In this document: one piece after another, positions 55,235 to 64,000 of the stretch
Position numbering within the stretch: the stretch's first letter is position 1
Layout of the letters: every line of letters begins with the position of its first letter
Source: Chloranthus sessilifolius
Lineage: Eukaryota > Streptophyta > Magnoliopsida > Chloranthales > Chloranthaceae
Assembly: GCA_021018995.1 (NCBI GenBank)
Contig: CM037584.1
Location: 174,114,317 to 174,178,316, forward strand
Length of the DNA: 64,000 nt
Direction: 5' to 3'
The notes under the pieces: generated by a model
Seen by the model: only the letters and a program-made list of their open reading frames with translations
Database searches by the model: none
Told to the model about the DNA's origin: nothing
Made by a program: the position numbers and the translations under genes

Positions 55235-56100
55235 TACATACTTTTAAAATTAATTGAATTAGAAACTCTTTATAATTCTGACCAATTGCTGCTATAGCTA
55301 AATAAATGCTTGTCCATTCATCCATCCATCCATCTACCCATCCACCCATCCACTGAATGATATAAACATGTTTTGTTTGTGGTATATGTATAGCTTTGTA
55401 TAAGTAGGTGGTTTAATTTACGAAGAGTTTCCATTGAAGTTGAATGAACAAAAGTTTATGGTCCCCACAAAATTCCTCTTGAGTTGACTTTGCCGCAGAT
55501 ATCATCACTACTCATTCAGCATATTGGGTTGGGTTAGTTAAGCATGTGTTTGGTATTGAATTGAGGTGCCAGCTAGATATGCATCTCTCAAAGTTGCCAC
55601 AAGCAAACAGTATGATCTTGCACTATTAAAACTATTGGGATAATGGCTCCTGGGCGACATTTAAGTACCAAAATGGTGTTTTCAGATCTTGCACTATTAA
55701 AATTATACTTTTCATCCCGCACCATTAAATTGTGATTTATCTTTAAGCCATGTGGCGCACATCTGTGACCAACTAAATTTGATCAGCCTGCCTAGCAATA
55801 AATTTAGATTGATGTGCATGTGCGGTATCTGATATATAGATATGTGAGCGCAGCGCCAGGGATTCACTACCAAACTCATAATATAGGATTTTTTTTTATT
55901 TGCTACAGAACAGGCAGCCAACAGATACTAATTAGTATAAATAAAATATCATCCTTCTTATCCTACGGGATTAGAAACTATTCTTCCCGTCACGCCTGCC
56001 CCTGATCAAAGGTGCTAAGAAAGTTAAAAGATAACCTCCCACAGAATGTTTCTCAGTTGAAGCAATATCTTAAGTTTGGAAACATACTTAAATAGAATGA
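55235..56100. other. Intergenic, with (ATCC)n and a partial MITE
   Basis: (CATC)n-type run at 55318-55351. At about 55640-55775 a fragment with GGCGACATTTAAGTACCAAAATGG, CTTGCACTATTAAA and GCCATGTGGCGCACATCTGT is a partial copy of the MITE at 5297-5722. No gene. Confidence 0.6.
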
Positions 56101-57061
56101 ACTATTCATTAACCTGAAAGTGTTAGATGTACAATATATTTGAAATTTTAATTGACGAAAAAACCTCTAGAAAGCTAAAGAGTGTTCAATGCAAAATTCC
56201 ATTACAAAATGAATATAAGTACAATTTCAACACATTATACAAAATATTTCAACACACTGCTTATTTTATAGGTCTTCAAAACACTGATGAGAGGTTTTTA
56301 GCCTTCAACCTTCAGGATGGGATGAAGACTGTTGACATACTATAAAAAATTAGTGCGAGCAAAGTATAAATGCAGGCGTTAGTCAAGTGGGATCTGAATT
56401 ATTTATCAGTCAGTAAGGTTGCAGAAATCAATCCACTCCATAGAAAAGGAAACACTCATGCTGCATACACAATAGAATACAACTTTAATGAGATACTGGG
56501 AATGTATATTCATATAAATAGAGAAGATTCACAAACTATAAGAAAATTTCTAATTGTGGATACCTACATAAATATCTGAAATATGGCTCAAGTTCAATTA
56601 TGAATACTAGAAAAAGATCTAAGTCTAGTCACCCCAGATTAGGGTTATCTGATTCACATGGCCTCCTATGGAACTGCCACCCAGTTCAAGGTTTTGTCCA
56701 GTTCGGCTGAGCCGGTTTTGCCATTTACTCTTTCAAATTTTTATAGAAAGGTTCAATTATATCTTTTATTTCCATTTACAACTCCTCAAAATGCTTTATA
56801 ATTTTATTTAAAATACTCATCATACCCCTAGCGAGGGTTCACATTGGTAACCACAAACTGCGAACCAGAACTCAAACTGGGAACCGTGAACTTGGTAGCA
56901 GTGCTCCAGCTTACCAGTGGGGAGGACTGGGGGCTGGTTGGTGCCTTTCTTTGATGGCCTAAACTCTTATTTGTCAGCTTTTGGGTTAGTCCGAGTCTTA
57001 TTCACATGAATATATGCTGTGCAGATCCTATTCCGCAAAAAACTTTCAAGCCAGTAAACTT
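56101..57061. other. Downstream flank of the PPR gene, unassigned
   Basis: No gene recognised. Short frames at 56127-56345 and 56370-56579 have no known domain. Confidence 0.4.
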
Positions 57062-57284
57062 TCATGGTATAACAGTCTCGGCTTCCTCACGTTGCAGAGG
57101 CGCGACTTTGACATTCTTCACCACAGTTAATCTACCTGAAAGAAAAATTTGTGGGTCAATAAGATAACAAAGGAAGATGCATCACCTATATAACAGCCAA
57201 ATGAACTAAACGGTGGTAAGGAAAACTGGCACCTTTCATTGTAGTGTAAGATGGGCCAAGGTAAAGGGCATTCTTCATAGGCAT
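57062..57284 (-). CDS. Candidate two-exon small protein (41 residues), unknown function
   Basis: On the minus strand, exon A (57284-57233) and exon B (57135-57062) join across a 97-bp GT-AG intron (donor AAAG|GTGCCA, acceptor TTTCTTTCAG|G) in phase and give a 41-residue frame ending in TGA. It starts MPMKNALYLGPS and ends EEAETVIP. An in-frame TGA lies 15 bases before the ATG, so the frame does not extend upstream. It sits 68 bases beyond the PPR stop on the same strand, so it could be its own gene, part of the PPR 3' UTR, or chance. I do not recognise the protein. The composition (basic centre, acidic end, no membrane segment) looks protein-like rather than random. Confidence 0.4.
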
Positions 57285-57352
57285 GGAATTGAATTTACAT
57301 CATCTTGAATGTCCAAGATGATGGAGCTAGAAATGATGGAGTGGTCTGGTTA

Positions 57353-60010
57353 CTAGATTATCGGGCGCTCTTTATGACTCATTTTCTCAATTTGTTTTAT
57401 AAGTTCAAAGTGGTCATCGGGATCTTCTCCCTTTAACAGAAACTCCATCTGTGGTAAGAATGCATCATCATCTTCAACACCATTTTGCCGTAAGAGGTCA
57501 GAGGCCAACCTTTCAGCTTCTTGGACCTTCCCCATTTTACGAAGACCATGAATCACAATGCAGTAACTTGAGAAAGATGGCATGGAACCATTACTGAGAA
57601 TTTGATTGAAAAATTCAAGGCAATAATCTAATTTGCACTCTTTGCAATGGCCTTTGATAAGAGATGAACAAACAGCCTTGTCGGGTAAGAGGCCTCTTCT
57701 CATCATATCTTGGGTTAATTGGTCGGCTTCGTTCATTCTCCCTTCCTTGCATAAACCAGTAATTAACACATTGTACATATTTGCAGTAGGTATACAAAGC
57801 TTCTCAAGCTTATCTCGAAGTTCAAAAGCATGGTCAATATCCATTTCCCTGTAAACATGATCATGATCCTCTGGTTCCGATCCAGTCGCTAAGTTCTCAC
57901 CGATGGATTCGTTTGTTTTCACGGACTTGCTTAAGTCTAGCAACCCCTTCAACAGCGCACTAAAAATACGATAATTAGGTTGGAAACCTTCTTTGATCAT
58001 GATACTTAGAATATCAAAAGCATGGTCTAAATTCCCGGCCTTGACATGGGCATTCACGAGTACTGTATATGTTACATGATTTGGAACTACGCCCACATCA
58101 GGCAAACTAAAGAGAAGCTTCTCTGCTTCTTCTACCCTTCGATTCCTGCAGAGTCCATCGATGAGAACAGTGTAAGTATAGACATTAGGAGCGCAGCCTC
58201 CTTGCTTCATCAGCTCTAGAGCATTAAAGGAAAGGCCAACCTCACCGGCTCGGCAAAGCCCATCAATTAGTATCGTGTAAGTCACCACAGAAGGAACTAA
58301 GCCGCACTTTAGCATCTTCCCAAACATCATGTGCTCCTCTAAAATCTTTTTTTCCTTGCCAAGGGCATCAAGAATCGAGTTAAATGTATGAGAAGTTGGA
58401 GGGCATCCGTTCTCGGTCATTCTGTCGAGAAGCGAAATTGCATTTTCAATCTTTCCGTTCTTGCAATACCCATCAATTAAAGTGGTATAAGTTACTTCAT
58501 CGGGAGAAATTCCCTTGTGTACCATCTCAATCAAAAGATCGTTAGCCTGCTCTAGTTTCCCTTCACTACAAAGCCCATCTATTAGGGTGGTGTACGTAAA
58601 ATAATCCGGGTCAACACCAACCGAGGTCATCAAATTAAATATATCGAAAGCTACATCGAACTGCCGTTCTCTGCAAAAACCATCAACCAGAATATTATAT
58701 GTTACGCTGGTGGGCCGAATTCCATTATCCATTATCCTTTGTAAAAGAGACATAGCTTTGTGTGATGTGTGCACTCTACACAACCCGTCAATAAGCTCGT
58801 TATAGGTCCGAATATTAGGTTTACAATTTCTTTTTTCCATTGTACTAAGAACCTCGAAAGCGGAAACAACCCGTCCTTCTTTGCAGTACCCATTTATTAT
58901 CGCATTGTACGTTACTGTATTAGGAACCAACCCGTCTTCTACCATCTTTTTGAACATTCCATTAGCCTCCTCAATCTTGTTATCCCTGCACAACCTATCA
59001 ATTAATATTGTATAAGTATGCCTATTCGGTTTGCATCCATTTGTCACCATCTCATCTAGCAAACTAAACGCCTTCTCTACCGACCCAATATCACACATTG
59101 CCTTGATAAGGACCGTATACGTGTGGGTACTTGGTTTGCATCCCTTCTCAACCATAACGTGCTTCAAATGGAACGCTTCTTCAAGCCTACCCTGTTCACA
59201 TTGACCATGTATAAGTATCGAATAAGTCACGGAATTTGGCATACAATCTTGTTTAGTCATTAAATCAAACACCTGCAAGGCACCCCCTAGATCTTTCTTT
59301 CTACAGTATCCGAGTACTAACGAAGTACAAACATGAGTATCAGGATCGAAACCCAGCTGCAATATCCTACAAAGGAAGCTCTCCGCAGCTAGCACACTAC
59401 CATTCTTACAGAGAACATTGATCATGGTCTTATAAACAATAAGACCGGGAACAAACCCGTCTACGAGCATTCTCAAATAAACTGACGACGCCAACGAACC
59501 CATACTCAATTTAGCTAAACACATCAAAATTGTGCTATAACAAGCATAACTAAGCCTAAATCCAATCCTACCCAGCTCACGAAGCTCAAGAGTAAGCTTC
59601 GTAATCTCTTCTTCACCTTCTTCCTTACCACACTCCTTAATCATTGAAATTATCGCCTTTTCGGCTACCCCAAAGAGATTCGAAGATACTAGTAAGCGTA
59701 GAAGATGGATTTTGCTATCTAAACCGAAACAATAAGTGGAATTCTTGCAAACCCATTGAAAAAACTGAACACCATTTTCAACATTGGTTCGCTGGAGCTC
59801 TATAACCATTGAAGCTGAGTGGGGAGTTAAATGGGAAACAAGGGACTTCAAAAACTCATTTTTTCTCCAACCAGGCTGATTAATCAAGTTGGAGATTTGA
59901 TAAACAGTGGATTTGGTGGGTTTAGAATTGTGATCAAGTGGAGAAGAAAGCGAGTGGGAAGAAGAGGCCCTGATCATGGAGCTGTGACGGTTGGATTTTT
60001 TAATCAACAT
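57353..60010 (-). CDS. P-class PPR protein, At3g07290-like, probably mitochondrial
   Basis: 885 codons without intron. N-terminus MLIKKSNRHSSMIRASS is basic and rich in Ser and Arg, as in mitochondrial targeting sequences. About residues 40-150 form a non-repeat region (FLKSLVSHLTP, FFQWVCKNSTYCF). From about residue 155 to 855 there are 18-19 PPR motifs of 35 residues, mostly contiguous (for example SVTYSILIHG...GCKPS, YFTYTTLIDG...GISPD), with a gap of about 40 residues after the sixteenth. The end, HKERPII, lies where At3g07290 (880 residues) ends, and the length and N-terminal blocks agree, so I take it as the orthologue. No E, DYW or SMR domain. Such proteins bind organelle RNA and act in its stability, splicing or translation; the target here is unknown. 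Confidence 0.95.
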   Translation of the reverse strand: MLIKKSNRHSSMIRASSSHSLSSPLDHNSKPTKSTVYQISNLINQPGWRKNEFLKSLVSHLTPHSASMVIELQRTNVENGVQFFQWVCKNSTYCFGLDSKIHLLRLLVSSNLFGVAEKAIISMIKECGKEEGEEEITKLTLELRELGRIGFRLSYACYSTILMCLAKLSMGSLASSVYLRMLVDGFVPGLIVYKTMINVLCKNGSVLAAESFLCRILQLGFDPDTHVCTSLVLGYCRKKDLGGALQVFDLMTKQDCMPNSVTYSILIHGQCEQGRLEEAFHLKHVMVEKGCKPSTHTYTVLIKAMCDIGSVEKAFSLLDEMVTNGCKPNRHTYTILIDRLCRDNKIEEANGMFKKMVEDGLVPNTVTYNAIINGYCKEGRVVSAFEVLSTMEKRNCKPNIRTYNELIDGLCRVHTSHKAMSLLQRIMDNGIRPTSVTYNILVDGFCRERQFDVAFDIFNLMTSVGVDPDYFTYTTLIDGLCSEGKLEQANDLLIEMVHKGISPDEVTYTTLIDGYCKNGKIENAISLLDRMTENGCPPTSHTFNSILDALGKEKKILEEHMMFGKMLKCGLVPSVVTYTILIDGLCRAGEVGLSFNALELMKQGGCAPNVYTYTVLIDGLCRNRRVEEAEKLLFSLPDVGVVPNHVTYTVLVNAHVKAGNLDHAFDILSIMIKEGFQPNYRIFSALLKGLLDLSKSVKTNESIGENLATGSEPEDHDHVYREMDIDHAFELRDKLEKLCIPTANMYNVLITGLCKEGRMNEADQLTQDMMRRGLLPDKAVCSSLIKGHCKECKLDYCLEFFNQILSNGSMPSFSSYCIVIHGLRKMGKVQEAERLASDLLRQNGVEDDDAFLPQMEFLLKGEDPDDHFELIKQIEKMSHKERPII

Positions 60011-60206
60011 TTATAAGAAGCAGAGATAGATGAGAGGGAACAAATCAAAGGTGTAATATAGAAAAGTGGGATCAAAAGCAAGAAAAATTAGTAGCCAAGT
60101 GAAAGGAATCCTTATTCTCCTTCCTTTTAAATGGAATACTGTGGCGGCCATTATTATAATAAGAAGAATTTTTTTTAAATCATAGAAGGTGAGCCGTTAC
60201 CTCAGA
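60011..60206 (-). promoter_or_regulatory. PPR upstream region
   Basis: On the minus strand, TTTCTATATTACACC near 60055-60070 and a T/C-rich leader (TTTGTTCCCTCTCATC) precede the ATG. A second AT-rich site (CATTTAAAAGG) lies near 60125. The room is short: MITE sequence begins 197 bases upstream of the start codon. Confidence 0.4.
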
Positions 60207-60690
60207 TAGGGCTCTCAATGGGCCGGGTTAGGGTTAAGCACAGCCCCACCCAGTGGTACTGGGTTCAAAGTTTTTCAACTGGGCCCTAACCTGGACCTAG
60301 AAGTACTCAACCCAATCCCGGCCATAGCAGGTCAGGTCGGGTCTAGGCTGAGTCATAGTGACAAATTTCGCCGAAACGAAAATTTCCGGAAATTTTGGAT
60401 ATTTTTCAGCGAAATTTTGATAAATTTTAGTTTTTTATTTAGTTAAATTAATTAATTAATTAATTTTTTAAAATATGTTAGTAATTTAGTATATATTGTA
60501 GTACTTTTTTAAAAAAATATTAAATATATTTTTTATATATTTTTAATCCTCGAAACTTTCCCAAATTTTTTCTGAAAGGTATCGAAATTAATCCGAAATG
60601 TACCGAAAGGAACCCCCACTGAAAAATGATAAAAAATGAAAATTGTCACTATAGGCTGAGTTGCAAGCAATTTTCTCTAGTTTTTTTTTA
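60207..60690. mobile_element. Half copy of TAGGGCTCTCAATGGGCC MITE, split by a second element
   Basis: TAGGGCTCTCAATGGGCCGG at 60207 opens a copy of the family seen intact at 33810-34604, but only its left part (to about 60350, plus a stretch after 60661) is present. The right end is missing, apparently lost near the poly(T)/(AT)n at 60680-60713. Confidence 0.75.
60354..60652. mobile_element. 299-bp MITE with 9-bp target duplication
   Basis: AGGCTGAGT occurs directly on both sides (60345-60353 and 60653-60661). Ends CATAGTGACAAATTT and ATAGTGACAATTTT (read inward from the right) are inverted repeats. The interior has GAAATTTTGG, CGAAACGAAAATTTCCGG and CGAAATGTACCGAAA blocks. Inserted into the half MITE above. 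A 9-bp duplication suggests the Mutator superfamily. Confidence 0.85.
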
Positions 60691-60932
60691 ATATATATAT
60701 ATATATATATATAATTCGCAGTCCCCTTATTATATTTTTTTGATTTAAGGATATCCGACCTCTTAGAGCACCTAATCAGAGATAAATCCCTACAAGAGGT
60801 GAACAAGGGGTGGCATTCGAACTTAGAACCTTAGCTTCTTAAGGTGTGGTTCTCGCCAACAAGGCTCCTTAATAATTTAGAAATATTGTATGTAAGTAAA
60901 TTTTTTAAGAATATCGGGTTTTTTACATTTTA

Positions 60933-61127
60933 GGCTGTTTTTGGGTTTCCGCTTTTGGAGGCAAAGAGCACTTTAGTATAAGAATGTGTTTGGTTGTAAC
61001 TTCAAAGTGCTCTGAACTCTTTCGGAGAGTGAAAGAGCTACATTTGGCTCTCTTTAAAAGAGCAATTTAAATTTGCTCTTTTAAGTGGGCTGCTCTTTGC
61101 CTCCAAAGGACAATCCCAAACGACGCC
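60933..61127. mobile_element. MITE, PIF/Harbinger-like, copy 2
   Basis: TTA flanks the element on both sides (60930-60932 and 61128-61130), the duplication expected for PIF/Harbinger or Tourist-type elements. Ends GGCTGTTTTTGGG and GGCGTCGTTTGGG (read inward) pair, and GGAGGCAAAGAGC occurs at both sides. Same family as 55042-55234, opposite orientation. Confidence 0.87.
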
Positions 61128-61150
61128 TTATGAAATGCTCTTTGATTAAA

Positions 61151-61154
<4 letters not shown>

Positions 61155-61220
<66 letters not shown>
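61155..61220. repeat. (AT)n microsatellite
   Basis: About 33 AT units. Confidence 0.95.
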
Positions 61221-61224
<4 letters not shown>

Positions 61225-61379
61225 TTATTTATTAGTTTAAAATATAATAAATATATTAAATAATTTTAAAGAAAATAAAACTTACTTTTAATTTCTTTCT
61301 TAGTTTTGTGAGTTAATTTTTAGGCAATATATATTCTCATTTTTGTATGCAAATGAATACTCCCACGTTGATAAAAGTA

Positions 61380-62222
61380 AAAAGTGTGTAGGCTATATAT
61401 AGAACTTTTCACCTTCTATTATTGTTTAACAATAAGAAGAGAAGAGTGTGCCTAGCGGCGAGCCGCCGCGTTCGTGCACGTGTACGGGTGTGCGTGGCGA
61501 TTGACATTTAGGCACATTGGCGCTTTAAGCACGCACTTTACACTCCGCATCGTCGCAAGGAGAGATTTGACTTTTTGATCAGGTAGATCCAACGATCAAA
61601 TTATTCATGGATCGGGTCGGGCCTAATAGGCCACTAATCAATGGATCAATTTGGCTCTATTGGGCCAAACGGATTGGTCAAATGTTGACCATTGGACCCA
61701 ACCGTTTTATAACCGCTTATAAAGGTGTGCAACTGTTCGAATTTGAATTCGAAAAAGTACAACTTTTCAGACAACCGTTAGATGGAGCGGTTGAGATCTT
61801 TGAAAGATCTTAGCCGTCCAAAATATGACTGTTGGTTCAACAGTCATATTGAAAATTCTATATAAGGAGGCCTTAAGACAAAGATTAAAAACACTCTGAA
61901 ATCTATCGGAGTCCTTGCATACAACCTGAGAATTTCCTCTTCTTTCTTCTTTTGGTGGGACTTCATCAGATTGAGTTTTCTGGGGCGATCCTCTACTGTT
62001 GCAAAGTAACGGATCGCATCCAAGAGACTGGGCTCGTTGTATCCTGGAAACGTCTCGCTGAAACCCTTTTGCAAACTCGAGAATTTATTCGAGTAGGGAG
62101 CAAATAGCGTTTTAAAGATAACAATTACGTGCATCAAGTCCAATTTTCTTGCCTATTTCATCATTTTCGGATTTCTATTCCTAATTTTATCTAACAATTT
62201 TAAAACGCTATTTTATTTTATA
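61380..62222 (+). mobile_element. Probable Copia 5' LTR and leader
   Basis: Upstream of the Copia gag start. A TATA box in CTATATAAGG (about 61859-61868) is followed by a leader with TTGCATACAACC and pyrimidine runs, as in an LTR with promoter and R-U5 part. I could not place the LTR ends or a good primer-binding site, so the boundaries are approximate. Confidence 0.5.
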
Positions 62223-64000
62223 ATGGCTTTAAATCTGAAAGTGATGACTCACGACTTCGTCAAATTGGAGCGATTCGATGGCAACAACTTCATAAGATAG
62301 CAACAAAAGATACATTTCGTATTGACAACTTTGAAAGTTGCTTATGTTCTAACAACTCCAAAACTCGCGGAGCCTGAAGATTTTGATGGAGAATCTCTTG
62401 CCAATGTTCATAATCGTCAAAAATAGGAGCAAAATGATTAATCTGTAAAGGGCACATTTTCAATATGCTAGCAAATTCACTCTTCGATGTGTACCAGAGC
62501 ATGCCGTCTGCAATGGAACTTTGGAAGGCGCTAGAGACAAAGTACAAAAAGCTTCATTGTAAGTCAATATTTAAATTTCAAAATAACTGATAATAAACCG
62601 ATTCTCGATCAAGTTCATAAGATTCAGTATATTATCGGCCAAATTAATCAAGAGGGCATAAAAATAGATCCTATTTTTCACAATCATGCAATTATCCACA
62701 AATTACTTGTTTCATAGAAGGACTGCAGAAATGCTCTCCAACATAAAAAGAAAGAACTTTCGTTTGAAGAGTTGTGCCATCATCTTCGAGTCGAAGATGA
62801 ACTTCGTGTTTGCGACAAGAAAGATGAGAAATCTCAATTAACTTCAAAGGCTCATATGGTGGAGGTTGGTTTGTCCAAATCACATGAAAAATAGAAAAAT
62901 AACTTCAATTCTGATAAGACTAACAAGAAAATAAGAGCTAAGGTCATCGGGGCCAGAAGAAAAAGGGCAGCTATTATTACTGTGGTAAACCCGATCACTT
63001 CAAAAAGGATTGCAGACTTCTGAAAAGGGAGAAAGAATTTCAAGCGAATGTGACTGAAGAAAAGTTTGTAGCCATGATTTTCGAAATCAATATGGTTGAA
63101 AGCGAAAAAGACTGGTGAATCAATTCTGGTGCCACTAGGCATGTTTGTAATTGTCGATCTTTCTTCGCCAACTATGTGGAGGACACAAACGGATAAGAGC
63201 TCTTCACGGGGAACGCTTCAACTGTAAAGGTCAAGGGTTCAGGAAAAATTAATCTCAAATTGACCTCTGATAAGACCCTTACTTTGACCAATGTACTGTA
63301 AGTTCCTGAGATTCGTAAGAATCTGATTTCGACCAGTTTACTCAATAAACATGGTTTCAAGTTAGTCTTTGAATCGGATAAAGTTGTAATCACTAAGGGT
63401 GGCGTATTTGTGGGAAAAAGGATATATCTGTAATGGGATGTTCAAATTGAATGTAATCAATGAAATGCCTTCCGTTTATATTGTTGATACTCTTTCATTA
63501 TAGCATGATAGATTTGGGCATGTGAATGTTAATCGTTTAAATTCTATGATCGAATTAGGATTAATTTCTAGATGCGAGAAAAATATTCATGAAAAATATA
63601 GAATTTGTGTTCAAACTAAACTCACTAGAAAACCTTTCAATAAAGTAGAAAGAAAATCTTAGATTTTAGAACTCATTCATACTAATATTTATGATTTAAA
63701 TAGCATTTTAACTAGAAGAGGAATTTTTTTTTTTATAATATTTATTGATGACTATTCAAAATATACTTATGTTTATTTATTAAAAAATAAAGATAAAGTT
63801 TTAGGAAAATTTAAAACTTATAAAGAAGAAGTTGAAAATCAGTTAAATTTTAAAATTAAAACTTTAAAATCTGATAGAGGAGGAGAATACACTTCAAATG
63901 ATTTTAGTGAATTTTGTGAAAATGTGGGGGTCGTACATCTTACGACTGCACCTTACACTCCTCAACAAAATAGTACAGTAGAAAGAAAAAAATCAAACTT
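62223..64000 (+). pseudogene. Copia gag-pol remnant, cut by the window end
   Basis: The start at 62223 gives the Copia gag opening (MALNLKVMTHDFVKLERFDG, with a stop where FIRW is usual). Further on in other frames: the zinc knuckle YYCGKPDHFKKDC at about 62970-63015, lacking its first Cys; the protease site INSGATRHVC at about 63120-63150, where the usual catalytic Asp of the DSG motif reads Asn and a stop precedes it; and the integrase core with FIDDYSKYTYVYLL (63740-63785), SDRGGEYTSNDF and TAPYTPQQN (to 63970). Many stops and frameshifts. Reverse transcriptase would lie beyond 64000. Confidence 0.9.

Noticed and set aside
55040..55297. 85-codon open frame
   Set aside because: It coincides with the MITE at 55042-55234 and continues only a little beyond it.

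Overview
The window is nuclear DNA of a flowering plant. It is AT-rich, has long (TA)n tracts and GT-AG introns, and carries plant-type repeats of almost every class: LINEs of RTE and L1 type, tRNA-derived SINEs, Gypsy and Copia LTR elements, a TRIM, hAT and Mutator-like DNA elements and several MITE families. I cannot fix the species. Introns this large and this full of transposons suggest a mid-sized to large genome.

Only two ordinary protein genes are well supported, both on the minus strand. The first is an MHK-type protein kinase gene (CDK/MAK-related). Thirteen coding exons join in phase from 30754 down to 2835, and a likely leader exon lies at about 36.76-36.86 kb, so the gene covers about 34 kb for a little over 1 kb of coding sequence. 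Intron 8 alone is 15.9 kb. The kinase core is complete, but the last conserved C-terminal segment is not visible. The second is an intronless P-class pentatricopeptide repeat (PPR) gene of 885 codons at 57353-60010, close to Arabidopsis At3g07290. Just downstream on the same strand lies a possible two-exon small gene of 41 codons.

Layout. 1-2.8 kb: downstream flank of the kinase with a large hairpin and an RTE tail. 2.8-36.8 kb: the kinase gene; its introns hold RTE copies, a 5.3-kb decayed hAT element with target duplication, a three-level nest of terminal-inverted-repeat elements (16.6-19.2 kb), hAT MITEs, L1 fragments (one with a perfect 15-bp target duplication), three SINEs, a foldback element and a TRIM. 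36.9-49 kb: intergenic repeats, including two copies of one composite repeat (38.4-40.4 and 46.0-48.8 kb), each with a (TA)n hotspot filled by 335-381-bp elements, and a GC-rich probable solo LTR with a 75-bp tandem repeat inserted in a MITE. 49.3-54.5 kb: a decayed Gypsy element cut at its 3' side by a Copia-type LTR. 55-61 kb: the PPR gene, bracketed by two copies of one 195-bp MITE. 61.4-64 kb: a decayed Copia element running off the window.

I see no operon-like or defence-like gene system. The main interest lies in the layered insertion history, the (TA)n-associated element arrays, the hAT element with its miniature relatives, the TRIM in the kinase leader intron, and the small two-exon ORF behind the PPR gene.
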